Origin: Argyresthia goedartella
Lineage: Eukaryota; Arthropoda; Insecta; Lepidoptera; Argyresthiidae
DNA length: 64,000 bases
Assembly: GCA_949825045.1 (NCBI GenBank)
Contig: OX463810.1
Location: forward strand, 38,884,201-38,948,200
Direction: 5' to 3'
In this document: positions 10,655 through 19,051 of the stretch, piece by piece
Numbering within the stretch: the first letter of the stretch is position 1
How the letters are laid out: every line of letters begins with the position of its first letter
Translations under genes and position numbers: made by a program
The notes under the pieces: model-generated
What the model was told of the DNA's origin: nothing
The model's database searches: none
Seen by the model: only the letters and a program-made list of their open reading frames with translations

Positions 10655-10863
10655 GGAGTGACAGAGATAGCACTACTAGAAAGAGATAGCTATACTCGGA
10701 ACATTCGAGAAGTGTGTGACAGAGATAGCACTACTAGAAAGAGATAGCTATACTCGGAACATTCGAGAAGGGAGTGACAGAGAGAGTGCACCATTAGAGA
10801 GAGACATATATGGTCTCGAATGTTCTCGGCCCGCACGCTGGTCCTTACTAGAATATTCGCGAT
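10655..10863 (+). promoter_or_regulatory. 58-bp tandem repeat carrying heat-shock elements
   Basis: Units at 10655-10712, 10713-10770 and a diverged third at 10771-10828. The first two each end in GGAACATTCGAGAAG (10698-10712 and 10756-10770), a perfect nGAAnnTTCnnGAAn heat-shock element, the trimeric site bound by heat-shock factor. Two more sites have a GAAnnTTC core with one-mismatch neighbours: CTCGAATGTTC (10815-10825) and GAATATTCGCGAT (10851-10863). The array ends 36 bp before the TATA box, much like an hsp promoter. The 3' LTR copy is at 16282-16490. Confidence 0.8.
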
Positions 10864-10899
10864 ATGTGTGGACAATGTGTCCAGAGCGGCTCCGCGGGA

Positions 10900-10907
10900 T
10901 ATAAAAG
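10900..10907 (+). promoter_or_regulatory. TATA box of the Gypsy LTR
   Basis: TATAAAAG lies downstream of the heat-shock-type array. Transcription would be expected to start near 10925-10935, around GAGTTAGTTACA. The same box in the 3' LTR is at 16527-16534. Confidence 0.7.
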
Positions 10908-11161
10908 GCGTCGACGGCCGGCGCGAGTTAGTTACATTTTAACTGCGATCGAGTGCTAGTACAAGGATAATCGGAGAGAACGACTCTTCGTGTGAATAGT
11001 GAGTGCATAATTAGTGAAATAGTGTGTGTGTGTGATTTAGTGGATTTTATGTACAGTTCGTGTGAATTGTAAGTGCCTAATTTGGGTAATAAAGTGAGTG
11101 TTTTAATTAGTGGATTAATTCGTGTTTTTCTATCAAATACGAACCCCACGCTCGTAACATT

Positions 11162-11179
11162 TGGTGTCAGAAGTGGGAT
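11162..11179 (+). other. Gypsy primer-binding site
   Basis: TGGTGTCAGAAGTGGGAT begins two bases after the 5' LTR. It starts with TGG, complementary to the CCA end of a tRNA. The rest fits a leucine tRNA 3' end as far as I recall, but this was not checked. Confidence 0.75.
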
Positions 11180-11184
11180 AGAAA

Positions 11185-12393
11185 ATGCCGTTAATGCCAC
11201 GAGAAACCCAGCCAAAAGGAGTGACGACGCGAAGTCAAACGTCTGGGTCTGGAGACTCGACGCCTGGTACGTCGGAATCACCTGCTCCAGCTGCACAAGG
11301 AGTAGACCTCAACGTTATCTTCGTCCTCCTAAAGGAACAAGCGAGAGAGCTAAAGGAACAGTCGCGAAAACAGGAGGAACGGGCCAGGAAACAGGAGGAA
11401 CAGGTCAGGAAACAGGAAGAACAGACTCTAATCCTCCAGAATGAGCTTAGGGAACAAAAGGATCACCAGGAGGTACAGGCACGAATGCTTCGTGAGGTAT
11501 ATGAGTCCACGACCGAATGGAAGAGAGAGTTGTTCGAGATCCAGGAAAAACTGGCCGATATGGATGAAAAACTGGAGAGTCGAGTCCATGATGTCGATAA
11601 AAAAATTGAAAACTGTGAGAGCCGTCTCCAAAAACTTGAGATCTAAGTGGCTAATGGTCCAAGTACCTATGTACCCGACACATCGGTGTCCGGAGGCGGC
11701 AGGTTCAAAGTGCCCCCCTTTGACGGTAGCTCATCGTGGACTGCCTATAAGCTGCAGTTCGAGTCTGTTTCCCAGGCTAATGGTTGGAGTAAGGAGCAAG
11801 CCAGGACAGCACTGACGTTGGCGCTGCGCGACGAGGCTCTTACCATACTAGAGGCTCTTGGAAACGACCGGACGTACGACCGCCTTCTAGAAGCCTTGGA
11901 GGCACGATACGGTGACAGTCACCTGGAGCACGTGTACCGAGCTCAGTTAAAGGACAGGACACAAGGACGTAACGAGTCCTTACAACAGTGGGCCCTGGAA
12001 ATCGAGAAGTTGGTTAGGAAGGCCTATCAACGTACGTCAGCATCCTTTGTGGACAGTATGCTGGTGCAGGCCTTCATCGATGGGATCCGGGATCTGGAAG
12101 TGAGGGCAGCCGTGCGATTGGGACATCATGGCAGCCTAAAGGATGCAGTAGCCCACGCTCTCGAGGTGGAAGCTGTACGACAGGATTCATCCAGGCCTTT
12201 CAGGGTGCGAGAAGTGTCGACTACGAAGCCAGTAGATTCCCGCCGCGAATTTGGGCCACGTTGCTACCATTGTGGAGAACGTGGTCACCTGCAGTCAGGC
12301 TGTCCAAAAAGGACTAGGAGGGACAGAGACCCCGCTCCAATGGCGAGGAAAATAGGCTCTGTGGAGTCAGAGCCCCAACAGGGAAACGAATAA
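11185..12393 (+). CDS. gag: Gypsy Gag polyprotein (in-frame TAA at 11644-11646)
   Basis: Structural capsid and nucleocapsid precursor that would assemble the particle around the element RNA. The frame has 402 codons from ATG 11185 to TAA 12391-12393. Residues about 40-115 form a charged coiled coil containing a threefold 7-residue repeat of the RKQEEQ type. Residues about 165-330 are the capsid-like region. A CX2CX4HX4C zinc knuckle, CYHCGERGHLQSGC, lies at about residue 361. One in-frame TAA interrupts the frame between coiled coil and capsid (residue 154). Both sides are otherwise open, so this is either a recent nonsense mutation, a read-through codon, or a separate coiled-coil product. 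A -1 frameshift signal begins four codons before the gag stop. Confidence 0.85.
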
Positions 12394-12440
12394 AAGCCAG
12401 GACTATGGGACGAGTGCTGGCTGGCGGTCGAAATGTCCCA
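12381..12440 (+). promoter_or_regulatory. -1 ribosomal frameshift signal between gag and pol
   Basis: The heptamer GGGAAAC (12381-12387) is in the right phase (G GGA AAC) of the gag frame, two codons before the gag stop codon. Slippage by -1 leads straight into the protease frame. After an 8-nt spacer, GCCAG (12396-12400) can pair with CTGGC (12417-12421). The loop sequence TGGGAC (12406-12411) can pair with GTCCCA (12435-12440), giving an H-type pseudoknot. The heptamer and its phase are seen directly; the fold is inferred. Confidence 0.75.
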
Positions 12441-13109
12441 ATTATGATATCACAGGCAAACGACGGGAATAGTCTGGTTGTCAATGGAGAAATCTGTGGA
12501 ATACCATGTCTCCTTACCATAGACACTGGAGCTTCTCGGACTGTGATTAGCTCTCGGCTACTGAGACACCTGACCAGAGATCATCTAGTCCGACCTAGGC
12601 ATCTCCAGCTGCAAACTGCTACCGGCCAGTACATTTCCGTCCAAGGAGAACGAGAGTTAGCTGTGAAAATAGGTGAAAAAGAATACTGGCATAAAGTGAT
12701 CGTTGCTAACATCGTCGACGACTGCATTATTGGATTGGATTTTATGAGGAGACATGACTGTAAAATCGACTTGAAGGTTGGAGTTCTAAAGTTTGGAGTT
12801 GATGAGATTCCTATACAAGGTGGAGTAAATGGAAATGTTTACTGTACCAGGAGAACCATTCTTCAACCAAGGTCACAGGTTTTAGTTCCAGTGAAATTGC
12901 CGAGCTCCACAAGGCCGCAATCTCACCGTTGTGTGGTGGTAGAGAGGTTGGATGCTGATAAACCGTGGATAACAGCCCGTACATTGGTAACCACGGCATC
13001 TACAGCATTTATAAGGATCCTTAATCCAAGCAACACGGAATGCGTCCTCAATAAAGGAACTCTGGTCGGATCATGCCAAGAAATTTCTTGGGTAAGAGGC
13101 TGCCGGTAA
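12405..13109 (+). CDS. Gypsy aspartic protease and linker
   Basis: Retropepsin that would cleave the Gag-Pol polyprotein. The active-site motif is DTGASRTVIS (about residues 41-50 from ATG 12405), with the flap and a second hydrophobic glycine motif IIGLDFM about 70 residues on. The frame is open upstream of this ATG through the frameshift site, so synthesis is expected by -1 frameshift from gag rather than at the ATG. It ends in TAA at 13107-13109. The downstream Pol frame is the same frame, so this stop divides one polyprotein. The C-terminal part (about 13 kDa) is a PR-RT linker typical of Gypsy elements. Confidence 0.82.
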   Translation: MGRVLAGGRNVPIMISQANDGNSLVVNGEICGIPCLLTIDTGASRTVISSRLLRHLTRDHLVRPRHLQLQTATGQYISVQGERELAVKIGEKEYWHKVIVANIVDDCIIGLDFMRRHDCKIDLKVGVLKFGVDEIPIQGGVNGNVYCTRRTILQPRSQVLVPVKLPSSTRPQSHRCVVVERLDADKPWITARTLVTTASTAFIRILNPSNTECVLNKGTLVGSCQEISWVRGCR

Positions 13110-13121
13110 TCTGAGGTAAAC

Positions 13122-16004
13122 GTGAAACCTGGGCATGTTAAGCCTTCAATAGATGTTGAAAAACTACTAAATGACTCCAGGGAGCACCTTACCGAGGAGG
13201 AATTCCTTAAGGCGCGTAGCTTACTGCTACGATATCGCAACGTCTTTTCTTCGCATGATGATGACATTGGAAGAACTGGAGTGGTTCAGCATGAGATCGA
13301 CACTGGGGAAACTATGCCTATCCGACAGCGCCCTCGGAGAGTTCCAGTAGCTCGGGAGAAGGAGGTTGAGGGCATGATCGAGGAAATGCAAAGAAGCGGC
13401 GTTATTGAACCTTCAACAAGCCCGTGGTGTTCTCCCGTAGTTTTGGTTAAGAAGAAGGACGGCACCATGAGATTCTGTATTGACTACCGTCGACTTAATG
13501 ATGTAACCAAAAAAGACAGTTATCCACTTCCACGAATCGACGACACTTTAGACACATTGAACGGAATGAAATGGTTTTCAACGTTGGATCTGAAAAGTGG
13601 CTATTGGCAAGTCGAAATCAAGGACAAGGATAAGGAGAAAACGGCCTTCTCTACTGGCAAGGGACTCTGGCAGTTCAATGTTATGCCATTTGGACTGTGT
13701 AATGCACCAGCCACATTTGAGAGATTAATGGAACAAATATTAGCTGGACTTCTAGGAGAAACTTGCTTGGTCTATTTGGATGACATCATTATCGTTGGTA
13801 GAGACTTCAACGACCACTTGAATAAATTGGAGCAGGTGCTAGGCAAACTACGAGGGGCAAATCTGAAACTCAGTCCGAAGAAATGCTCGTTTTTCAAACG
13901 TAAAGTGAATTACTTGGGACACGTGATTTCGAAAGACGGCATCCAGACAGATCCTGAGAAGATTAGCGCTGTGAAGGATTGGCCGACACCAAAAGACAAG
14001 ACTGCAGTACGTGCCTTTTTGGGGCTTTGTTCATACTACAGACGTTTTGTGAAGAACTTCTCGGATATAGCAAAGCCTTTGCATCAATTAACGGAAGAAA
14101 AGCGATCATTTGACTGGAACGAACAATGTGAGTCAAGTTTCAACGAGCTTAAAGGAAGACTTTGTGAAACGCCAATATTGGGGTATCCAGACCCGGATGA
14201 GGATTTCATTGTGGATACAGATGCTAGTAATACTGGAATTGGAGGTGTCTTGTCGCAAAAGAAAGGAGATAACGAAGTTGTGATTGCATATTTCAGTAAG
14301 TCATTGTCAAAACCAGAGAGAAATTACTGTGTAACTCGGAGGGAATTGCTAGCAGTTGTCAAGACGTTACAACATTTCAGCAAATACCTGCTGGGAAGAA
14401 AATTTCGTATCAGAACTGACCATGCTGCCTTAAAGTGGTTGCTAGAATTTAAAAACCCCGAGGGACAAGTGGCGAGATGGATTGAACAACTGCAGGAGTA
14501 TGATTTCATCATCGAACACCGTAGTGGGAAATCACATGGAAATGCTGACGCCCTATCACGTAGAGCTTGTGCGGACAACTGTAAACATTGCTCAAGACAA
14601 GAAGGCAAGGAATGTGTTCGAATGATGAGAACTGATACGGTTAGCGACGAGTGGAGTGATGAAATCATGCAGCAAGCGCAACAAGAGGACCCTGACGTGA
14701 GACCCATTTTTGATTGGATTAATGCTGGCGCACCTAAACCAAGATGGTGTGATGTAGCTCCTATGAGTGCGGTAACAAAAAGCTACTGGGCACAATGGGA
14801 TAGCTTGGTTATGCATAATGGCGTTCTATGTAGAAAATGGGAATCAACAAATGGGAAGGATGCTTACCTGCAAGTCGTTGTCCCAAAGAAAAGGGTGAAA
14901 GAAGTTTTGAGAAGCTTTCACGATGGAACATCCGGTGGACACCTTGGAGTAAAAAGGACCCTAATGAAAATTCGGCAACGTTTTTATTGGATTCACTGCC
15001 GAGAAGATGTTGAAAATTGGTGTAAACGATGCACTAACTGTGCATCAGTCAAGGGACTGCATACCCGTAGCCGAGGAACGCTCAAGTTGTACAACGTAGG
15101 AGCTCCTTGGGAAAGGGTTGCATTAGATGTCGCAGGACCTTTCCCAGCATCGGACTCCGGAAACAAGTACATTCTTGTCGTGACGGATTACTTCACGAAG
15201 TGGCCTGAAGTATTTGCCATTCCTAATCAAGAAGCGGTAACCATAGCTGAAAAGTTAGTGAACGAAGTATTCTGCCGGTTTGGGGTACCACTCGAAATCC
15301 ACAGTGATCAAGGAAGAAACATCGAGTCTGCGGTCTTTCAGGAGACTTGTCGCATAATGGGAATTCATAAGACGAGGACTACGGCGTATCATCCACAGTC
15401 AGATGGAATGGTTGAGAGATTTAACCAGACACTGGAGAGACATCTAGCCAAGGTCGTTGAGAGCCATCAAAAAGATTGGGATCGGCATATCCCCCTCTTC
15501 CTGTTGTCTTATAGGTCCGCAACTCACGAAAGTACTGCGGTTACTCCATCGTATGCGAATTTTGGAAGAGAACTCCGTCTGCCTGCAGATCTCCTGACTG
15601 GACGTCCGCCCGATATACCGAGGACCATCACGGAATATGCAAATGATTTGCGGGATCGGATTGATGATGTTCACAGCCTGGTACGTGAACACGGGCTCCA
15701 CGCTAGCATAAAGATGAAAACCCGATATGACCGGAAGTCTTATCAAGTGGGTTTTGAGGAAGGTTCGTTGGTGTGGCTACATAACCCTATGCGACGAGTA
15801 GGAAAGTCCCCGAAACTATCTCCGAATTGGGAAGGGCCTTACAAGGTATTCACCAAAATAAACGACGTCACGTATCGAATCCAGCGGAATCCTCGTAGTC
15901 CGAGCAAGATTGTTCATGTTGACCGGCTAGCCAGATACCACGGAAATAATGATGCTCGGGACGAGCATGTCTTAGGAGGGGGTAGTGTTACGCCGGTAGG
16001 TTAG
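13122..16004 (+). CDS. pol: Gypsy Pol: reverse transcriptase, RNase H, integrase
   Basis: An uninterrupted 960-codon frame. Reverse transcriptase has the active site YLDD at residues 218-221 (13773-13784). RNase H starts near VDTDASNTG (about residue 363). Integrase has an HHCC zinc domain (HDGTSGGHLG ... CKRCTNC, about residues 605-645) and a DDE core: D in ALDVAGPF, D in HSDQGRN, E in MVERFN. A GPY/F-type module (WEGPYKV, about residue 905) follows. There is no chromodomain. The stop codon falls inside the 3' LTR. The frame opens at 13110 immediately after the protease TAA. GTG at 13122 is simply the first start-like codon and probably not a true start. All catalytic residues are intact. 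Confidence 0.93.
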   Translation: MKPGHVKPSIDVEKLLNDSREHLTEEEFLKARSLLLRYRNVFSSHDDDIGRTGVVQHEIDTGETMPIRQRPRRVPVAREKEVEGMIEEMQRSGVIEPSTSPWCSPVVLVKKKDGTMRFCIDYRRLNDVTKKDSYPLPRIDDTLDTLNGMKWFSTLDLKSGYWQVEIKDKDKEKTAFSTGKGLWQFNVMPFGLCNAPATFERLMEQILAGLLGETCLVYLDDIIIVGRDFNDHLNKLEQVLGKLRGANLKLSPKKCSFFKRKVNYLGHVISKDGIQTDPEKISAVKDWPTPKDKTAVRAFLGLCSYYRRFVKNFSDIAKPLHQLTEEKRSFDWNEQCESSFNELKGRLCETPILGYPDPDEDFIVDTDASNTGIGGVLSQKKGDNEVVIAYFSKSLSKPERNYCVTRRELLAVVKTLQHFSKYLLGRKFRIRTDHAALKWLLEFKNPEGQVARWIEQLQEYDFIIEHRSGKSHGNADALSRRACADNCKHCSRQEGKECVRMMRTDTVSDEWSDEIMQQAQQEDPDVRPIFDWINAGAPKPRWCDVAPMSAVTKSYWAQWDSLVMHNGVLCRKWESTNGKDAYLQVVVPKKRVKEVLRSFHDGTSGGHLGVKRTLMKIRQRFYWIHCREDVENWCKRCTNCASVKGLHTRSRGTLKLYNVGAPWERVALDVAGPFPASDSGNKYILVVTDYFTKWPEVFAIPNQEAVTIAEKLVNEVFCRFGVPLEIHSDQGRNIESAVFQETCRIMGIHKTRTTAYHPQSDGMVERFNQTLERHLAKVVESHQKDWDRHIPLFLLSYRSATHESTAVTPSYANFGRELRLPADLLTGRPPDIPRTITEYANDLRDRIDDVHSLVREHGLHASIKMKTRYDRKSYQVGFEEGSLVWLHNPMRRVGKSPKLSPNWEGPYKVFTKINDVTYRIQRNPRSPSKIVHVDRLARYHGNNDARDEHVLGGGSVTPVG
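15971..15985 (+). other. Polypurine tract of the Gypsy element
   Basis: The purine-rich CTTAGGAGGGGGTAG directly precedes the 3' LTR and is the expected plus-strand primer site. It overlaps the end of the pol frame. Confidence 0.75.
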
Positions 16005-16786
16005 GTCAAAAACTTTGAACGTCAATTTCAGTGCTTTAGAGGCGTTTTCAGCAGGCTGAAAAGTCATTTCAGGCCGTTTCAGAAGTTACTCTATCACATA
16101 TCTAAAGATCGAAATTTCACCCAAGTTGCCGTCGTTTTCAGGCGCCTGAAACATGTTTTCAGTCCGTTTCAGGGCACCCTCTATCAGATGACGCCATAAC
16201 CTGAAAACCCGTTTTCAGGCGTTTTCAGGACCCCTTATGGGCCTCTGAAGCACAAATCGTTATATGGCGAAATATCCGGTAGGAGTGACAGAGATAGCAC
16301 TACTAGAAAGAGATAGCTATACTCGGAACATTCGAGAAGTGTGTGACAGAGATAGCACTACTAGAAAGAGATAGCTATACTCGGAACATTCGAGAAGGGA
16401 GTGACAGAGAGAGTGCACCATTAGAGAGAGACATATATGGTCTCGAATGTTCTCGGCCCGCACGCTGGTCCTTACTAGAATATTCGCGATATGTGTGGAC
16501 AATGTGTCCAGAGCGGCTCCGCGGGATATAAAAGGCGTCGACGGCCGGCGCGAGTTAGTTACATTTTAACTGCGATCGAGTGCTAGTACAAGGATAATCG
16601 GAGAGAACGACTCTTCGTGTGAATAGTGAGTGCATAATTAGTGAAATAGTGTGTGTGTGTGATTTAGTGGATTTTATGTACAGTTCGTGTGAATTGTAAG
16701 TGCCTAATTTGGGTAATAAAGTGAGTGTTTTAATTAGTGGATTAATTCGTGTTTTTCTATCAAATACGAACCCCACGCTCGTAACA
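15986..16786 (+). repeat. Gypsy 3' LTR (801 bp)
   Basis: Same sequence as 10359-11159 by eye, offset 5627. It carries the same TTTCAG cluster, 58-bp tandem repeat with heat-shock-type sites (16325-16339, 16383-16397) and TATA box. If active, it would drive transcription into the BEL-A leader and gag beyond 16786. The ATAT duplication follows at 16787-16790. Confidence 0.93.
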
Positions 16787-16790
16787 ATAT

Positions 16791-17172
16791 TAAAAATAGC
16801 TTGGATTTGATATCCAGTGTGGTTTAGGGTGCTATATTGTTTAGGTTTATGGTCTCGGAGCCCACCACTTATTTTTTTTTAATAAATTTTATTTAATATT
16901 TTTTATTGTTTTTATAATAAATTTTTGTGTGTTATTTTTTATTGTGCTTTATGGTGGCATTCTCTAATTGATTTAGAGTGTGAAGTTATAAGGTGTATAT
17001 CCACAGGGCGACCATATTAAATATTTTTAGGATTTAATTATTCCAGTAGTTGCCTCAGTTTTGACAACTTAGTTTTAATTTCTGTGCCCAGCGCTGACGG
17101 GCAAGTGCTGGTCTCTGGCTATACTTAGTTCGGTAGTGAAGTATAGGACCAGAATCTATTCAATCGGTCAAC
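16791..17172 (+). other. BEL-A leader, second part
   Basis: Non-coding leader continuing from 10358. From about 16950 (GGCATTCTCTAATTG onward) it matches, in inverse orientation, the BEL-B leader at 29330-29540. The first 150 bp, with long T and AT runs, match BEL-B poorly. Confidence 0.7.
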
Positions 17173-18326
17173 ATGGCACCTTCACCCTTGACGGTACTGC
17201 GGCATGGTGTCCGGGAGGAAATGAGATGGCTCGCCCATACTCATAAGTATGTGGAGCGACCGGACATGGATTATGTCCTGCTCAAGCGTGTGAAGGACGC
17301 AATGACACGCGTCGGGAAGGTGTGTCGGCTGGCTGCGGAGGCTGAAGCTCTCGGGCTTACTGATGAAGCTTCGGTGGCTGCAGTGAAACAGCTCTGCGCG
17401 GATGCTGACCAAGCGATGGAATGCTTGGGTGACATCGAGCGTCGCGCGGAGAAAATTATGCGGTCGCGAAGGAATGACCGTGGGGATGGTAACGGAGACC
17501 CACCCCCGAAGAGTGTTGTTGGACGGCTGCCACACCTGGAGATTTCGGCCTTCAGTGGGGCAATTGATGAGTGGCCAGCCTTCATTAATTTGTTTGATAG
17601 TTTGGTCCACGGTCGGGACGACCTGGACAACGCCTACAAGTTGGCCCAACTATTGATGGCTCTGCGGGGTGAACCGAAGGAGTTGGTCGGTCACCTAACG
17701 GTCACGGCAGGCAATTATGAGATAGCAAGGTCCATATTGTTTGACCGCTACCAACACAAACGGCGGTTGGTTGATGCGCAATTGGGGAAGCTGTTTAGCA
17801 TCCCTAGAGTAACACGGGATGTTGACATCCGAGTACAGGTGCTCAACCCTGTGCTGGTGGCCACTAAGGCCCTTCAGAACCTTGGTCTTCCGGTAGACCA
17901 ATGGTCATAGATTGTCTTATATATGGTTTTGTCACGATTGCCTGCAGCTGTTCAAAGTCGGTTTGAACAGCTGCATGGGGCAGTAGCACGGAACTGCCCA
18001 CGCTCGTCCAATTGACGGATTTTTTGGAGGGTGAATGTAGGCGATGTGACACACTGGACACGGAGGCCAGTGTGCAGCGCCAACCCGCGCGGATGCGGGA
18101 GGGGCCGCGCCCCCCGCCCCCACGGGGGGGTGGGAGGTCGAAACAATTTGGCGTTCTGAATGCCGCGCCGTCGGGTGACGGCTGTGTGCACTGCGACAGT
18201 GCCGGTCATGAAGTGACCAGTTGCGCCAAATTTAAGGCGCTCGGGGTAGCTGCCCGCAGGAAGATTGTGTTTCGGTTGTTTGGGGCCGCACACGCTGAGC
18301 GAGTGCTCGGGCGCGTTCCCGTGTGA
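17173..18326 (+). pseudogene. gag: BEL-A gag, broken
   Basis: Capsid and nucleocapsid precursor of a BEL/Pao element. The first part is open for 245 codons (17173-17910) and reads like the intact BEL-B gag: MAPSPLTVLRHGV, a helical region, then LPHLEI.AFSGAIDEWPAFINLFDSLVH. It ends at TAG 17908-17910. A single-base deletion near 17977 follows, after which the frame continues at 18012-18326 through a zinc knuckle, CVHCDSAGHEVTSC. A deletion near 18265 removes the second knuckle region seen in BEL-B. BEL-B retains three knuckles, which shows what is missing here. Confidence 0.85.
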
Positions 18327-19051
18327 GTGCTGTGGTGGCAAGCACCACATAGTGTTGTGCCTGAATCGGTCAGGCCCTTCGGACGGTCACCAGGGCCGGA
18401 CTCAAGTTGGTCGGCCATAGGGCCCAACCAGGGCCGGACCCAGTCCCCCTCCGGGCAATGGGAGTCACCAACGGGGTGACTGGGGCACCCGCGGACGGGA
18501 CCCCCCCTGAGGGGAAGGGGGCAGCGCGGGGGGTAACATGCGGGATAGCCGGGGTTCGGTCGCCACTGTCCATGGTCAGCGAGGACTTCGGGCCGCTGGC
18601 TCACCGCGTGTAACGGGCGGGTGTCAGATGGCACCTATGAGTAGCGCGAAGGCTGGGAGTCCACCAACTTTTGCGCCACCCTGCCCGTCGCTCTGGGAGG
18701 CGAACAGTCGGATGTCGCCCCTATTCCTAGAGCGCCCCAGGTTGGATCCGCTCTCCCCCATTCATCCACGGTGCGCACCAAGCACACCGTACACCGTCCG
18801 GTATGGTCGGATACCGGGACAGCGAGGGGCCTATTATACGGGTTGGGACCCCTTGATGCACATACGGTCTGATATGCCGATTGTATATCAGCAGCCGAGT
18901 TACTCCGAGGCCGACGGAGGTCTCAGCGGGTTCGGATCCCGCAGAGGTTCCCGCTAGGGACACGCCGCCCACTTACAGGGTGCCGCCACTCCACAGACGG
19001 TCATGCTCCCCACCGCCTCTGTGATAGCGTGGAGTTCGGACGGCAAATCAT
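18327..19051 (+). pseudogene. BEL-A gag C-terminus and start of protease, broken
   Basis: GC-rich, proline- and glycine-rich linker between Gag and protease, matching BEL-B 27505-28170. The open piece 18538-18957 ends in RRGSR before a stop, and the protease start MLPTAS-like sequence follows at about 19003. Frames change several times relative to BEL-B. The codon composition here is strikingly GC-rich compared with the surrounding AT-rich genome. Confidence 0.7.

Larger units (their letters stand above)
10359..11159 (+). repeat. Gypsy 5' LTR (801 bp)
   Basis: Runs TGTTACGCC to CTCGTAACA. The U3 region contains a dense cluster of TTTCAG/CTGAAA motifs (10395-10605), a 58-bp tandem repeat with heat-shock-type motifs (10655-10828), two further such sites and a TATA box at 10900-10907. 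It is matched throughout by 15986-16786. Confidence 0.93.
10359..16786 (+). mobile_element. Ty3/Gypsy LTR retrotransposon, 6.4 kb, young
   Basis: A complete structure: two 801-bp LTRs that appear identical base for base, TGTTACG...GTAACA termini, the 4-bp duplication ATAT at 10355-10358 and 16787-16790, a primer-binding site, gag, protease, reverse transcriptase, RNase H, integrase and a polypurine tract. No envelope gene is present. The domain order PR-RT-RH-IN places it in Ty3/Gypsy. It sits in the leader of BEL-A, in the same orientation. Confidence 0.93.

Noticed and set aside
10690..10875. Open frames inside the Gypsy LTRs (also 16317-16502, and the plus-strand 62-codon frames)
   Set aside because: They are the same sequence in both LTRs and lie in the regulatory tandem repeat. 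The repeat, not coding, explains them.
15986..16004. An envelope gene after integrase in the Gypsy element
   Set aside because: The pol stop codon already lies inside the 3' LTR, leaving no room for an envelope frame.
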